The notes under the pieces were generated by a model. The model was given only the letters and a program-made list of their open reading frames with translations, was not told the DNA's origin and ran no database searches. A stretch of DNA of 64,000 nt, taken from assembly GCA_017466345.1 (NCBI GenBank), contig JAFTUI010000007.1:62001-126000 (forward strand). The letters run 5' to 3'. A program made the position numbers and the translations under genes. Below, in pieces: positions 40,772 to 50,733 of the stretch; position 1 is the first letter of the stretch; each line of letters opens with the position of its first letter. The stretch comes from Tidjanibacter sp. Its GTDB lineage: Bacteria; Bacteroidota; Bacteroidia; Bacteroidales; Rikenellaceae.

Positions 40772-41764
40772 TTATTCCTTATCCAACTTGTAGGGCGAAA
40801 CGTCCATACCAAAGTGGAGGTTCAAAGATGCCAAGAGGTCATCCAACTCGGTGAGCGACTTCTTACCGAAGTTACGGAACTTCAACAAATCGTTGCGGTT
40901 GTAACGTACCAAGTCACCAATAGTATCTACCTCAGCAGCCTTCAAGCAATTGAGGGCGCGAACCGAAAGATCCTGATCGGAAAGTTTGGTTTTCAGGAGT
41001 TGACGCATATGAAGTACATTCTCGTCAAACTCCTCGGCGGGCGAAGCCTCTTCCATATTGAGCGTAATCTTCTCGTCCGAGAAGAGCATCAAGTGGTGGA
41101 TGAGAATCTTAGCAGCCTCTTTCAGAGCCTCTTTGGGATGAACAGAGCCATCAGTTGTAACCTCGATGTTGAGTTTATCGTAGTCGGTCTTCTGCTCAAC
41201 ACGATAGGGCTCAACCGAGTACTTAACATTGATGATAGGGGTGTGAATCGAGTCGATAGGCAACAGACCAAACTCTGCATCGGCAGGGCGGTTCTCCTCT
41301 GCGGGAACATAACCGCGACCTTTGCCGATAGTGAGGTCAATGGTCAACTTGGTATCGGGGGTGAGGTGGCAGATTACCAACTCGGGATTCAACACTTTGA
41401 AGTTCGAAAGGAAATTCGAGATATAGCCTGCGGTGAGCTCGGTCTGACCTGCTACGTTGATGGTAACCTTCTCCGACTCGGCGGTCTCAATAGTGCGAAT
41501 GAAGCGCACCTGTTTGAGGTTCAGGACAATATCAATCATTCCCTCCATAACTCCGGGGATGGCGGCAAACTCGTGGTCTACCCCAGCAATCTTCACGGTG
41601 GTAATTGCGTAACCCTCCAACGAGGAGAGCAACACCCTGCGCAAAGCGTTACCGATGGTCATACCGAAACCGGGCTCCAAAGGACGGAATTCGAATTTTC
41701 CGAATGTGGAGGTGGATTCGAGCATAATCACCTTCTCGGGTTTCTGGAATGCTAAAATTGCCAT
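40772..41764 (-). CDS. rpoA: RNA polymerase alpha subunit
   Basis: 330 residues. The N-terminal domain assembles beta and beta-prime ([34 protein letters not shown]). The linker is at about 235-250, and the C-terminal domain has the helix-hairpin-helix that contacts UP elements and activators ([34 protein letters not shown]). Located between rpsD and rplQ, the standard alpha-operon order. Confidence 0.97.
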   Translation of the reverse strand: MAILAFQKPEKVIMLESTSTFGKFEFRPLEPGFGMTIGNALRRVLLSSLEGYAITTVKIAGVDHEFAAIPGVMEGMIDIVLNLKQVRFIRTIETAESEKVTINVAGQTELTAGYISNFLSNFKVLNPELVICHLTPDTKLTIDLTIGKGRGYVPAEENRPADAEFGLLPIDSIHTPIINVKYSVEPYRVEQKTDYDKLNIEVTTDGSVHPKEALKEAAKILIHHLMLFSDEKITLNMEEASPAEEFDENVLHMRQLLKTKLSDQDLSVRALNCLKAAEVDTIGDLVRYNRNDLLKFRNFGKKSLTELDDLLASLNLHFGMDVSPYKLDKE

Positions 41765-41795
41765 AATGGTGTATCCTTTCTTTGTTTGTTAAGTA

Positions 41796-42404
41796 CTATT
41801 TCGAGTACAACTCAACGATGAGCTGCTCTTTGATGTTCTCGGGAATATCCTCGCGCTCAGGACGCTGCAAGAATTTACCGGTGAGGGTCTCAGCGTTCCA
41901 CTCCAACCAAGCATACTGGTTTGCGCGGCGACCTGCAAGGCTCTCGGTAATGGTTTCGAGAGTTTTCGATTTCTCGCGAACTGCAACAACATCACCTGCT
42001 TTGAGGCTGTACGAAGGAATGTTTACCACGTTGCCATTAACGGTGATGTGGCGGTGCGACACCAACTGACGTGCAGCTGCACGAGTAGGAGCAATACCAA
42101 GACGGTATACTACGTTGTCGAGGCGGCTTTCGAGCAATTTCAAAAGGTTCTCACCGGTGATACCACCCATAGCGGCAGCTTTCTCAAACGCATTGTGGAA
42201 CTGACGCTCCAACAAACCGTAGGTATATTTTGCTTTCTGTTTTTCGTTCAGCTGGGTACCGTACTCCGAAACTTTTTTGCGTTTGCGGTTCAGACCGTGC
42301 TGACCAGCAGGATAGTTCTTCTTGTCGAGAACCTTGTCTGCACCAAAAATAGGCTCGCCAAACTTACGAGCGATTTTACTTTTTGGACCTGTATATCTAG
42401 CCAT
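41796..42404 (-). CDS. rpsD: 30S ribosomal protein S4
   Basis: 202 residues. Primary 16S rRNA binder and translational fidelity protein. It has the S4 RNA-binding domain ([34 protein letters not shown]) and the N-terminal arm without zinc-binding cysteines. Lies between rpsK and rpoA; S4 often represses its own operon, but no site was identified. Confidence 0.97.
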   Translation of the reverse strand: MARYTGPKSKIARKFGEPIFGADKVLDKKNYPAGQHGLNRKRKKVSEYGTQLNEKQKAKYTYGLLERQFHNAFEKAAAMGGITGENLLKLLESRLDNVVYRLGIAPTRAAARQLVSHRHITVNGNVVNIPSYSLKAGDVVAVREKSKTLETITESLAGRRANQYAWLEWNAETLTGKFLQRPEREDIPENIKEQLIVELYSK

Positions 42405-42466
42405 TGTTCTTCTTGTTTTACTTGTGTTGAAACTAAATGTTTACTCTCCTTTTTTGCGAGCCCGAA

Positions 42467-42856
42467 TTATACGCGGCGGCGGTTAGGAGCACGGCAACCG
42501 TTGTGGGGCAGTGGAGTAACGTCAATAATCTCCATCACAGCGATACCTGCGCCATCGATGGTGCGGATTGCCGACTCACGACCCTGACCGGGACCTTTTA
42601 CATAAACTTTTACTTTACGCAAGCCCAAGTCGTATGCAACTTTTGCACAATCTGCGGCAGCAGTCTGTGCTGCGTAGGGAGTGTTCTTCTTCGAACCACG
42701 GAAGCCCATCTTACCTGCCGAACTCCAACTGATAACCTCGCCAGCAGCGTTGGTGATGGTGATGATTACGTTGTTGAAAGTCGAGTGTACGAAAGCCATA
42801 CCGACTGCGTCTACTTTTACTACGCGCTTCTTAACTGATACTGGTTTCTTTGCCAT
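42467..42856 (-). CDS. rpsK: 30S ribosomal protein S11
   Basis: 129 residues. Platform protein of the small subunit. Conserved [38 protein letters not shown] and the basic end [15 protein letters not shown]. 62 bp before rpsD and 14 bp after rpsM. Confidence 0.97.
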   Translation of the reverse strand: MAKKPVSVKKRVVKVDAVGMAFVHSTFNNVIITITNAAGEVISWSSAGKMGFRGSKKNTPYAAQTAAADCAKVAYDLGLRKVKVYVKGPGQGRESAIRTIDGAGIAVMEIIDVTPLPHNGCRAPNRRRV

Positions 42857-42870
42857 AACTCTCTACTTAA

Positions 42871-43251
42871 TTATTTAGTTGCTTTTTTCTTGTTTGCTAC
42901 GGTCTTCTTCTTACCCTTGCGAGTACGAGCGTTGTTCTTGGTGCTCTGACCACGAACGGGAAGACCAACACGGTGACGGATACCACGATAGCAACCGATA
43001 TCCATCAGTCGTTTGATGTTGAGTTGTACGAGCGAACGGCACTCACCCTCAACTTTGATACCGCTCTCAGCGATAGCGTTACGGATAGCACCTACCTGCT
43101 CATCGGTCCAGTCATCAACCTTGGTGTTGTAGTCGATGCCAGCCATATCAAGAATCATTCGTGCGGTGCTACGACCGATACCATAAATATAGGTCAAGCC
43201 GATTTCGCCGCGTTTATTTTTAGGTAAATCTACACCTACTATACGTGCCAT
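42871..43251 (-). CDS. rpsM: 30S ribosomal protein S13
   Basis: 126 residues. Head protein that contacts the P-site tRNA and L5. Conserved [20 protein letters not shown], helix-two-turn-helix ([20 protein letters not shown]) and a basic Lys-rich tail. Confidence 0.97.
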   Translation of the reverse strand: MARIVGVDLPKNKRGEIGLTYIYGIGRSTARMILDMAGIDYNTKVDDWTDEQVGAIRNAIAESGIKVEGECRSLVQLNIKRLMDIGCYRGIRHRVGLPVRGQSTKNNARTRKGKKKTVANKKKATK

Positions 43252-43279
43252 AAATCTTCTTCTTTTTCTTTTTAGTTAA

Positions 43280-43396
43280 TTACTTTTGGCGCATTTTGAA
43301 TTTAGGATTCTTCTTGCAAATAACATAGAGGTGGTTGCCACGCTTTACGATTTTGCAATCCTCGCTTCTTTTCTTAATTGATGCTCTAACTTTCAT
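43280..43396 (-). CDS. rpmJ: 50S ribosomal protein L36
   Basis: A 38-codon gene ([20 protein letters not shown]...). Zinc-type L36 has four ligands (CxxC, C, H). Here the first Cys is Ser11 and the His is Lys; only Cys14 and Cys27 remain, so zinc binding is probably lost. It lies 28 bp before rpsM, the normal place, and is preceded by a 350-bp gap with a tandem repeat. Confidence 0.92.
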   Translation of the reverse strand: MKVRASIKKRSEDCKIVKRGNHLYVICKKNPKFKMRQK

Positions 43397-43540
43397 CTTT
43401 GAAAAGTTTTTAATTTAGTTTGTTTTTGTGGCATAATCTCTTCGCCGTAAGGTTTAACCAAAAGTAGCGACTGTCACAGTTCTTTTCTCTCTTTTAGAAA
43501 CCAAAGTCATATTCCCATACGACTCTGCCTTCTCTTGTTG

Positions 43541-43666
43541 CAAACCCAAAGTGCCTTGCACCTCATCTTTGCCCCTTTGTTGCAAACCCAAGGCGCCTTG
43601 CACCTCGTCTTTGCCCCTTTGTTGCAAACCCAAAGTGCCTTGCACCCCGATTTTGCTCTCTTTGCT
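43541..43666. repeat. Three 42-bp tandem repeats between infA and rpmJ
   Basis: Units start at 43541, 43583 and 43625, each CAAACCCAA-rGyGCCTTGCAC followed by a T/C-rich stretch. The period is 14 codons. On the minus strand an open frame (43454-43675, TTG start) reads the repeat as QQRGKDEVQGTLGL. Units 1 and 2 differ by one silent and one Thr/Ala change. GTGC-CTT-GCAC palindromes recur in each. The rest of the 43397-43748 gap holds no recognised feature. Confidence 0.8.
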
Positions 43667-43748
43667 CAGCCTCAATATCCTTTTTGTATTGACCGCTGGC
43701 TTATTGCAACACTCTGTACTCTTGACCCCTTGTTCTTCGGCGGGGAGG

Positions 43749-43967
43749 TTATTTGTAACGGAACGAGATGCGACCTTTCGTCAAGTCGTAGGGCGACATC
43801 TCAACCTTTACTTTGTCACCGGGAAGGATTTTGATGTAGTGCATCCTCATCTTTCCCGAGATGTGGGCGGTGATAACGTGTCCGTTGTCCAGCTCTACGC
43901 GAAACATTGCGTTGCTGAGCGCCTCCACGATAGTACCGTCCTTTTCAATAGCCGCTTGCTTTGCCAT
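43749..43967 (-). CDS. infA: Translation initiation factor IF-1
   Basis: 72 residues, a single OB fold ([56 protein letters not shown]). IF-1 occupies the A site during initiation. It has its own consensus promoter in the gap after map. Confidence 0.97.
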   Translation of the reverse strand: MAKQAAIEKDGTIVEALSNAMFRVELDNGHVITAHISGKMRMHYIKILPGDKVKVEMSPYDLTKGRISFRYK

Positions 43968-44019
43968 AAGAGTTCTTGTTTTTGTTCTGTTTTACGAAAT
44001 TCCTTTTTTGTTTAGCGCG

Positions 44020-44050
44020 CAAAGATAGTAATTTTCTTTGGATTACCAAA
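44020..44050 (-). promoter_or_regulatory. Internal promoter for infA-rpmJ-rpsM and downstream genes
   Basis: On the minus strand TTTG (44047-44050) and TATCTTTG (44020-44027) are spaced exactly 19 bp, a full Bacteroidetes promoter. Expected start at about 44013, a 46-nt leader. It can drive the alpha-operon part separately. Confidence 0.85.
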
Positions 44051-44057
44051 TTTTCAA

Positions 44058-44837
44058 CTACTTACGCTCTGCCAACGCCTGCTCTATGATGCCGAAATCG
44101 GTCAGCACATCTGCCTCGCCATTGCGTATTGCCACCGCAAATTCGAAGTGTGCCGAGGGTTTACGGTCTTTTGTGCGCACCGTCCAGCCGTCACGCTCAA
44201 AAACCACATTCTTCGAGCCCATATTAATCATTGGCTCTATGCAGATGACCATTCCCTCTTTCAGGAGTGGTCCTGTGCCCCTTCTGCCGTAGTTGGGAAC
44301 TTCGGGCGACTCGTGCATATCTCTGCCCAAGCCGTGACCCACAAGTTCACGCACTACACCATAACCATACTTCTCGGCGTGTGTCTGCACTGCTGACGAT
44401 ATGTCGCCTACGCGGTTGCCCGCAACAGCCTTCTCCACACCTTTGTAGAGCGACTCCTTGGTAACCCTGAGCAACTGCTCCACCTCAGGAGCAATCTCGC
44501 CCACACCAAAGGTGTATGCCGAGTCGCCATAGAAGCCTTTGAGGATGGTACCACAATCCACCGACACTATATCTCCCTCCCTGAGGGCGTAGTTCGATGG
44601 GATACCGTGCACTACATTCTCATTCACCGACACACAGAGTGTGTTGGGAAATCCGCCGTAGCCCAGGAAGCCCGGAACTGCTCCGTGAGAACGGATAAAC
44701 TCCTCCGCAATCCTATCCAACTCCAAAGTTGTTACCCCAGGGCGGATATGTTTGCCAACCTCGGCAAGTGTTGCACTCACCAGCAGGTTATTCTCACGCA
44801 GCAGTTCGACCTCTTCCTGTGTTTTGAGATATATCAT
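44058..44837 (-). CDS. map: Methionine aminopeptidase type I
   Basis: 259 residues. It removes N-terminal Met from new proteins. Metal ligands are visible: Asp in VSVDCGTILKGFYGDSAYTF (two Asp), His in ELVGHGLGRDMHESPEVPNY, and Glu in CIEPMIN and HFEFAVAI. Located between secY and infA, a common bacterial order; 46 bp after secY. Confidence 0.96.
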   Translation of the reverse strand: MIYLKTQEEVELLRENNLLVSATLAEVGKHIRPGVTTLELDRIAEEFIRSHGAVPGFLGYGGFPNTLCVSVNENVVHGIPSNYALREGDIVSVDCGTILKGFYGDSAYTFGVGEIAPEVEQLLRVTKESLYKGVEKAVAGNRVGDISSAVQTHAEKYGYGVVRELVGHGLGRDMHESPEVPNYGRRGTGPLLKEGMVICIEPMINMGSKNVVFERDGWTVRTKDRKPSAHFEFAVAIRNGEADVLTDFGIIEQALAERK

Positions 44838-44883
44838 CTCGTCTTTTCTTTAAGAACTCTTACTTCCAACAAGCACAAGTCTA

Positions 44884-46194
44884 TTAGTAACGGCCCTTAA
44901 TCCTACCGGTCTTCATAAGACCATCGTAGTGACGAAGGAGCAGATAACTTTCGACCTGTTTGAGAGTGTCGAGAACTACACCCACCAAAATCAGCAGCGA
45001 GGTACCTCCGAAGAAGAGCGCAAACTGACGGTTGATGCCAAGCATCTCGGCAAATGCGGGCAGGATAGCCACCAAAGCCAAGAAAATCGAGCCGGGAAGG
45101 GTGATTCTCGTCATAATGGTGTCGATGTAGTTACGGGTCTCCTTACCGGGTTTAACACCGGGAATGAAGCCACCGTTACGCTTCAAATCGTCCGCCATCA
45201 TCTGGGGATTCACAATAATTGCTGTGTAGAAGTAGGTAAACGCGAACACCAGCAGAGCAAAGGTAAAGTTATACCAGAAGCCGGTGTAGTTGTTGAATGC
45301 AGCAGCAATGCCCCTGGTTGACTCCCAGTTGCCAAACAACATAGGAATGAACATAAGTGCCTGAGCGAAGATGATAGGCATCACATTCGCAGCGTTCACT
45401 TTCAGAGGAATGTACTGGCGTACACCACCGTACTGCTTGTTGCCCACAATACGTTTTGCGTACTGTACGGGAATCTTGCGGGTTGCCTGCACGAGTGCGA
45501 TAGCAGCCATAAAGATGAAGTACAAGAGTACGAACTCCACAACGAGCATTACCCAACCACCTGTTGCCGCATTGGTCCTTGCATCCAACTCAGCCAAAAG
45601 GGCGTGGGGCAGACGTGCAACGATACCCACCATAATAATCAGCGAAATACCGTTACCAAGACCTTTGTCGGTAATCTTCTCACCCAGCCACATCACAAAC
45701 ATAGTACCGGCAATAAGTACCACGAGTGCTGTGAAGATGAAGAAGGCGTTGTACTCCATAACGAAAGCGCCAGGAGCTTGGGCGTGCAGGTTAGCAAGAT
45801 AAGCGGGACCCTGCAAACACAAAACTGCAATGGTCAGATATCTTGTAATTTGGTTCATCTTGCGGTGACCACTCTCGCCCTCTTTCTGCAACCTCTGGAA
45901 GTAGGGTACTACAATACCCAGAAGTTGTACGATAATCGAAGCCGAGATGTAGGGCATTACACCGAGCGCAAAGATAGACGCATTGGAGAACGCACCACCC
46001 GAGAAGATATCCAACAGACCCATAAGACCATCGGCGGTCTGTGCGCTCATTGCGCTCAGGGCGTTGGGGTTGATACCGGGAATCACCACAAAACTTCCGA
46101 ACCTATATATAAGAAGAAGACCAAGCGTGTAGAGAATCCTCTTACGCAACTCCTCAATCTTAGATATATTCTTAATGGTTTCGACAAGTTTCAT
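44884..46194 (-). CDS. secY: Protein translocase subunit SecY
   Basis: 436 residues with ten membrane segments. The channel subunit through which proteins with Sec signals leave the cytosol. Conserved YRFGSFVVIPGINPNALS at TM1 and plug, AIIVNPQMMADDLKRNGGFIPGVKPG in the cytosolic C5 loop, and the YDGLMKTGRIKGRY end. Follows rplO by 27 bp. Confidence 0.97.
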   Translation of the reverse strand: MKLVETIKNISKIEELRKRILYTLGLLLIYRFGSFVVIPGINPNALSAMSAQTADGLMGLLDIFSGGAFSNASIFALGVMPYISASIIVQLLGIVVPYFQRLQKEGESGHRKMNQITRYLTIAVLCLQGPAYLANLHAQAPGAFVMEYNAFFIFTALVVLIAGTMFVMWLGEKITDKGLGNGISLIIMVGIVARLPHALLAELDARTNAATGGWVMLVVEFVLLYFIFMAAIALVQATRKIPVQYAKRIVGNKQYGGVRQYIPLKVNAANVMPIIFAQALMFIPMLFGNWESTRGIAAAFNNYTGFWYNFTFALLVFAFTYFYTAIIVNPQMMADDLKRNGGFIPGVKPGKETRNYIDTIMTRITLPGSIFLALVAILPAFAEMLGINRQFALFFGGTSLLILVGVVLDTLKQVESYLLLRHYDGLMKTGRIKGRY

Positions 46195-46221
46195 CGCTTA
46201 ACTTTGTTAGTCTGGTTGTAA

Positions 46222-46668
46222 TTAGAGTTTTTCAACTTTACCACCCTTAGCCTCAATAGCAGCAATTGCTGTCTGGCTGAAAGCGTGAGCAGTTACGTTG
46301 AGTGCTTTGGTTACCTCACCCTTACCGAGGATCTTCACGCGGTTGTTCTTCGAGATGAAGCCAGCCTCGATGAGAGTCTCGATATTGATGTCGGTGATGT
46401 TCTTGCTTGCAGCCAACTGTTCGAGAGTATCCAAGTTGATGGGTTTGTACTCAACACGTTTGATGTTAGTGAAACCGAACTTGGGCATACGGCGCTGCAA
46501 AGGCATCTGACCGCCCTCGAAGCCCAACTTGTGGCTGTAACCCGAACGCGACTGTGCACCTTTGTGACCGCGTGTGGAGGTACCACCGTGACCCGAACCC
46601 TGACCGCGACCAATTCTCTTCTCGTGGTGAGTAGAGCCTGCTGCGGGTTTAAGATTGCTTAAATTCAT
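46222..46668 (-). CDS. rplO: 50S ribosomal protein L15
   Basis: 148 residues. Glycine/arginine-rich N-terminal extension (GSTHHEKRIGRGQGSGHGGT) reaching into 23S rRNA, then the globular domain. Sits between rpmD and secY as in the standard spc operon. Confidence 0.97.
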   Translation of the reverse strand: MNLSNLKPAAGSTHHEKRIGRGQGSGHGGTSTRGHKGAQSRSGYSHKLGFEGGQMPLQRRMPKFGFTNIKRVEYKPINLDTLEQLAASKNITDINIETLIEAGFISKNNRVKILGKGEVTKALNVTAHAFSQTAIAAIEAKGGKVEKL

Positions 46669-46706
46669 CGTTATTCTCTTTTTTTACTTTTTTACTTCTG
46701 TGAACT

Positions 46707-46892
46707 TTACTCTTTAACGGTCTCAACCTTAACCAGATGTTTAACCTTGTTAATCATACCGAGGATGATGGCCGAATCCTCGTGCTCAACGGTCTGGTTT
46801 ACTTTGTGCAGACCAAGTGCATCGAGGTTGCTGCACTGGTTCTTAGTCTGACCAATGCGGCTCTTTACCTGAGTGATTTTCAATCTTGCCAT
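46707..46892 (-). CDS. rpmD: 50S ribosomal protein L30
   Basis: 61 residues (MARLKITQVKSRIGQTKNQC, LDALGLHKVNQTVEHEDSA). Small late-assembling protein of the large subunit, usual length and position between rpsE and rplO. Confidence 0.95.
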   Translation of the reverse strand: MARLKITQVKSRIGQTKNQCSNLDALGLHKVNQTVEHEDSAIILGMINKVKHLVKVETVKE

Positions 46893-46909
46893 AATTTCTC
46901 CTTTCTTGA

Positions 46910-47425
46910 TTAGCCGTTAAATACTTGATTCATAGAGATACCACGCAACTGAGCTACCGAAGCAGCGTCACGGAGCTCCATAAGAGCACCTACGGTTGCT
47001 TTCACCAAGTTGTGGGGGTTCGATGAACCTTTGCTTTTTGCAAGTACGTTGTGGATACCTACGCTCTCGAACACAACACGCATTGCACCACCTGCCTTAA
47101 CACCGGTACCAGGGGCTGCGGGGCGCATAAGCACCTGCGAACCACCATAGCGGAACTCCTGCGAGTGGGGAATTGTGCCGTTGATTACGGGAATCTTTAC
47201 CAAGTTCTTCTTTGCGTCCTCAACACCTTTCGCAATTGCCGACTGAACCTCGCTTGCCTTGCCAAGACCGTAGCCTACAACGCCAGCCTCGTTACCAACA
47301 ACTACGATTGCCGAAAAACTCATTGTGCGACCACCTTTGGTAGTCTTCGACACCCTCTGGATTGCTACGAGCCTGTCTTTCAGTTCGAGGTCGCTTGTTT
47401 TTACTTTGATATTACTGTTTGCCAT
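46910..47425 (-). CDS. rpsE: 30S ribosomal protein S5
   Basis: 171 residues. N-terminal double-stranded RNA-binding fold ([38 protein letters not shown]) and C-terminal domain ([20 protein letters not shown]). It acts in mRNA entry and fidelity. Confidence 0.97.
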   Translation of the reverse strand: MANSNIKVKTSDLELKDRLVAIQRVSKTTKGGRTMSFSAIVVVGNEAGVVGYGLGKASEVQSAIAKGVEDAKKNLVKIPVINGTIPHSQEFRYGGSQVLMRPAAPGTGVKAGGAMRVVFESVGIHNVLAKSKGSSNPHNLVKATVGALMELRDAASVAQLRGISMNQVFNG

Positions 47426-47434
47426 AGTTGCTTC

Positions 47435-47797
47435 TTAGAATTTAAGACCGCCTTCGCGAGCGGCGTCTGCCAACATTTTTACTCTTCCGTGGTAGAGGTA
47501 GCCGTTACGGTCGTACGATACAGCCTCGATGCCCTTTGCAAGAGCAATCTCTGCGATACGTTTGCCGACCATCTTAGCCTGCTCGATACCATTTACTTTC
47601 TGTGCTGCCTCAGCAATCTCTTTGTCCAAAGACGAAGCGGCTGCCAAAGTTACACCCTTAGTGTCGTCAATCAACTGTACATAGATCTGCTTGTTGCTGC
47701 GGAATACAGTCATACGAGGTCTTGCTGCGGTACCCTCAACTACTTTGCGGATACGCATTTTAATCCTCTCTCTTCTTTCGATTTTATTCAATGCCAT
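47435..47797 (-). CDS. rplR: 50S ribosomal protein L18
   Basis: 120 residues. 5S rRNA-binding protein with [20 protein letters not shown] and [20 protein letters not shown]. 15 bp after rplF and 9 bp before rpsE. Confidence 0.97.
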   Translation of the reverse strand: MALNKIERRERIKMRIRKVVEGTAARPRMTVFRSNKQIYVQLIDDTKGVTLAAASSLDKEIAEAAQKVNGIEQAKMVGKRIAEIALAKGIEAVSYDRNGYLYHGRVKMLADAAREGGLKF

Positions 47798-47812
47798 ATT
47801 TACGCGATTTTA

Positions 47813-48370
47813 CTATTTAGCGTTAGCAGACTTACCAGCCTTACGACGCAAGGTTTCACCAATAAATTTAATACCTTTACCTTTGTAGGGTTCGGGTTTG
47901 CGGAACGAGCGAATCTTTGCAGCAACCTGACCAACAAGTTGTTTATCGATGCTCTTGAGAGTGAGAATGGGGTTACCCTTCTTCTCCTGCTGTACCTCAG
48001 CCTTAACCTCGGCGGGCAACATAAGGAAAATATCGTGCGAATAACCCAAAGAGAGTTTCAGGAGCTGACCCTCAACCTCTGCTTTGAAACCAACACCTAC
48101 GAGTTCCTGTTTAATCTCGTAGCCTTTCGAAACGCCCACTACCATATTGTTGATGAGTGCGCGGTACAAGCCGTGCATCGAGCGGTGGCGTGGCTGGTTC
48201 GTAGGACGAGTTACTGTCAATACGTTACCCTCAACGGTTACGGTGATGTCCGAATCAACTTTCTGGCTCAACGCACCAAGAGGTCCTTTCACGCTTACCA
48301 CGTTGTTAGCAGCAACCTCTACGGTTACGCCTGCGGGCAAGTTTACAGGTAATTTACCAATTCTTGACAT
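47813..48370 (-). CDS. rplF: 50S ribosomal protein L6
   Basis: 185 residues from the ATG at 48370 (MSRIGKLPVNLPAGVTVEVA); an upstream in-frame ATG at 48427 would overlap rpsH and is not conserved. Two L6 folds, with the second ending EPYKGKGIKFIGETLRRKAG, the 23S rRNA-binding motif near the sarcin-ricin loop. Confidence 0.96.
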   Translation of the reverse strand: MSRIGKLPVNLPAGVTVEVAANNVVSVKGPLGALSQKVDSDITVTVEGNVLTVTRPTNQPRHRSMHGLYRALINNMVVGVSKGYEIKQELVGVGFKAEVEGQLLKLSLGYSHDIFLMLPAEVKAEVQQEKKGNPILTLKSIDKQLVGQVAAKIRSFRKPEPYKGKGIKFIGETLRRKAGKSANAK

Positions 48371-48398
48371 TGTTTTTGTTTGTTTTGTAAAGTTAATA

Positions 48399-48797
48399 CT
48401 AGTAGATGTAGCAGAGAACCTCGCCACCTACGTTTTCCTGACGTGCTTTTTTGTCGGTCATAATACCTTTGGGAGTCGAAACGATAGCGATACCCAAGCC
48501 GTTCTGAACCTTAGGCATATCGGCTGCCGAAGAGTAGCGGCGAAGACCGGGACGCGATACGCGCTCCAAACCCTTGATAGCGCACTGCTTGGTCTGGGGG
48601 TGGTACTTCAACGCAATTTTGATAGTCGAAAAGCCCTTCTCGTTCTTGTCAAACTTGTAGGCGAGGATGTAACCCTGTTCGTAGAGAATCTTGGTCATCT
48701 CTTCCTTCATTTTTGAACCGGGAGCTTCAACCGTTTTGTGGTTGGCTTTCGCCGCGTTTCTAATCCTCGTGAGGAAATCCGCAATAGGATCTGTCAT
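48399..48797 (-). CDS. rpsH: 30S ribosomal protein S8
   Basis: 132 residues. Binds 16S rRNA helix 21. MTDPIADFLTRIRNAAKANH at the start; conserved C-terminal GLGIAIVSTPKGIMTDKKAR. S8 is the autoregulator of the spc operon in other bacteria. Here it is preceded, unusually, by a 366-bp gap with its own promoter and a stem-loop. Confidence 0.96.
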   Translation of the reverse strand: MTDPIADFLTRIRNAAKANHKTVEAPGSKMKEEMTKILYEQGYILAYKFDKNEKGFSTIKIALKYHPQTKQCAIKGLERVSRPGLRRYSSAADMPKVQNGLGIAIVSTPKGIMTDKKARQENVGGEVLCYIY

Positions 48798-48990
48798 AGT
48801 TTTAATGGATTAAAATGTTAAAAATGTAAGTTAATTATTTCGAGTTCAGCACCTTACACATTCCGCCACTTCTCAGCAAAAGCCTCGTCACAACATCTGT
48901 TCAGGCACCTCTCTCATAACACCTCAACTGCCGACCACCCCTTGTGAGGGATAGTCGGCAATGTTGGTGGTTTGTTGTTTTTCGCTTTTT
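48798..48990 (-). promoter_or_regulatory. Long structured leader before rpsH
   Basis: About 190 nt of untranslated leader would precede rpsH if transcription starts at the TATCTTTG promoter at 48997. It contains a stem TGCCGAC/GTCGGCA with an inner CCC/GGG pairing (48929-48960). No gene is seen in the 366-bp gap from 48798 to 49163. In most bacteria rpsN and rpsH are nearly contiguous, so this is an insertion into the spc operon and a candidate regulatory leader. Confidence 0.5.
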
Positions 48991-48996
48991 AGCCGC

Positions 48997-49004
48997 CAAA
49001 GATA
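48997..49004 (-). promoter_or_regulatory. Internal spc-operon promoter, -7 box
   Basis: The minus strand reads TATCTTTG, a perfect TAnnTTTG, with TTTG at 49027-49030 (22 bp spacing, slightly long). It is placed to transcribe rpsH and everything downstream. Confidence 0.65.
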
Positions 49005-49163
49005 GGAACTTTTTGTGGATAAATTGCAAACTTCGGGGCAGAAATTCAACATCTTACCCTATTTTTGCTTTCTACGCCCTGCGCCACAAACCTCGCAACA
49101 AACACTCATTGCTCAGCCCTGAGCCTCAGACATAGACCACTTAGCCCCTCTCTTGGCACCCTG

Positions 49164-49460
49164 CTACCACGATGCTTTCTTCACGCCGGGGATAAGACCG
49201 TGCGAAGCCATCTCGCGGAACTGAATACGGCTCAAACCAAACTGGCGAATGTAGCCTTTGGGACGACCGGTAATCTGGCAGCGGTTGTGCTGGCGGATGG
49301 GGTTCGAGTTGCGGGGCAGTTTCGAAAGAGCCTGCCAAGCCTCCATCTCGTTCATCTCACCTGCCTTAACAGCGGCAGCGATAGCCTCACGCTTTGCAGC
49401 ATAGCGTTGTGCGAGTTTAACACGTTTAACCTCGCGTGCTTTCATTGATTCTTTTGCCAT
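49164..49460 (-). CDS. rpsN: 30S ribosomal protein S14
   Basis: 98 residues, the longer zinc-independent form ([39 protein letters not shown]); the CxxC pairs of the zinc form are absent. Three bp after rplE. Confidence 0.96.
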   Translation of the reverse strand: MAKESMKAREVKRVKLAQRYAAKREAIAAAVKAGEMNEMEAWQALSKLPRNSNPIRQHNRCQITGRPKGYIRQFGLSRIQFREMASHGLIPGVKKASW

Positions 49461-49463
49461 ACC

Positions 49464-50021
49464 TTATGCTTTTTTAGCGTTTTTGAATGGAAGACCAAAC
49501 TCACGGAGAAGAGCATAACCCTCCTCGTCAGTATTTGCGGTAGTTACGAAGCAAATCTCCATACCGAGAATCTTGGTGATCTTGTCGATGTCGATCTCGG
49601 GGAAGATGATCTGCTCTTTGATACCGAGGGTGTAGTTGCCCTGACCGTCAAATTTCTCGTTGATGCCTTTGAAGTCGCGGATACGGGGAAGTGCAACTGC
49701 GATAAGCCTCTCCAAGAACTCGTACATACGGTCGCCACGGAGGGTTACGCGAACACCTACGGGCATACCCTTACGGAGTTTGAAGTTCGAAATATCCTTG
49801 CGCGAACGGGTCTGAACAGCCTTCTGACCAGCGATAATCGAGAGCTCCTCCTGAGCAATCTCGATGAGTTTCTTGTCAGCAACAGCCTCGCCAACACCCT
49901 CGTTCAGCACGATTTTCTGCAATTTGGGTACCTGCATAATGCTCTTGTAGCCAAATTCTTTCATAAGGGCAGGTACAATCTGCTCCTTATAAGTGGTTTT
50001 GAGTGTAGGAATGTAAGCCAT
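49464..50021 (-). CDS. rplE: 50S ribosomal protein L5
   Basis: 185 residues. Binds 5S rRNA and forms the B1b bridge with S13. Conserved [20 protein letters not shown] and [20 protein letters not shown]. Its ATG overlaps the rplX stop (TAATG), implying translational coupling. Confidence 0.97.
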   Translation of the reverse strand: MAYIPTLKTTYKEQIVPALMKEFGYKSIMQVPKLQKIVLNEGVGEAVADKKLIEIAQEELSIIAGQKAVQTRSRKDISNFKLRKGMPVGVRVTLRGDRMYEFLERLIAVALPRIRDFKGINEKFDGQGNYTLGIKEQIIFPEIDIDKITKILGMEICFVTTANTDEEGYALLREFGLPFKNAKKA

Positions 50022-50344
50022 TATTTAATCTCCTCTCCTGATTTTTTAGCGTAACGTACAAGTTTGCCATTCTCGCCCTCTTTGCGACCTACGCGGGTAG
50101 GTTTGCCGGTTTTGGGGTCTGCAAGCATAAGGTTCGAAATGTGAATAGGAGCCTCCTGCTCAACAATACCGCCCTGGGTGTTCTTGGCACTGGGTTTGGT
50201 GTGTTTTTTGATGATGTTGAAACCCTCAACGATTGCGCGCTGATTTTTGGTATCTACCTCCAAAACACGACCGGTTTTCTCTTTGCTTTTGCTACCGCCC
50301 GAAACTACGAAAACGGTATCACCTTTTTTGATATGTAATTTCAT
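50021..50344 (-). CDS. rplX: 50S ribosomal protein L24
   Basis: 107 residues with an N-terminal KOW motif ([40 protein letters not shown]). Assembly initiator of the large subunit. Overlaps rplE by one base. Confidence 0.96.
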   Translation of the reverse strand: MKLHIKKGDTVFVVSGGSKSKEKTGRVLEVDTKNQRAIVEGFNIIKKHTKPSAKNTQGGIVEQEAPIHISNLMLADPKTGKPTRVGRKEGENGKLVRYAKKSGEEIK

Positions 50345-50365
50345 ACTGCTAATCGGTATTTAAGA

Positions 50366-50731
50366 TTACAATACTTCGGGTGCAAGCGAGATGATTTTCA
50401 TATACTGGTCGCGCAACTCACGAGCAACGGGACCAAAGATACGAGTACCACGCATCTCACCCTGGGGGTTCAACAATACTACGGCGTTGTCATCGAAACG
50501 AATGTACGAACCGTTAGCACGGCGAATCTCCTTCTTTGTTCTAACTACAACCGCTTTCGATACGGTACCCTTCTTGATGTCGCCCGAAGGGGTTGCGCTC
50601 TTGACGGTCACAACGATTTTGTCGCCAATCGAGGCGTACTTCTTCTTGGTACCACCCAAAACACGGATGCAAAGAACCTCTTTGGCACCACTGTTGTCGG
50701 CTACTACCAATCTGCTTTCCTGTTGTATCAT
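50366..50731 (-). CDS. rplN: 50S ribosomal protein L14
   Basis: 121 residues ([40 protein letters not shown]). Lies at the subunit interface; the binding site for silencing factor RsfS in other bacteria. Confidence 0.97.
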   Translation of the reverse strand: MIQQESRLVVADNSGAKEVLCIRVLGGTKKKYASIGDKIVVTVKSATPSGDIKKGTVSKAVVVRTKKEIRRANGSYIRFDDNAVVLLNPQGEMRGTRIFGPVARELRDQYMKIISLAPEVL

Positions 50732-50733
50732 GA

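Noticed and set aside
43541-43666. CRISPR-like array
   Set aside because: Direct repeats without unique spacers and no cas genes; they are plain 42-bp tandem repeats.
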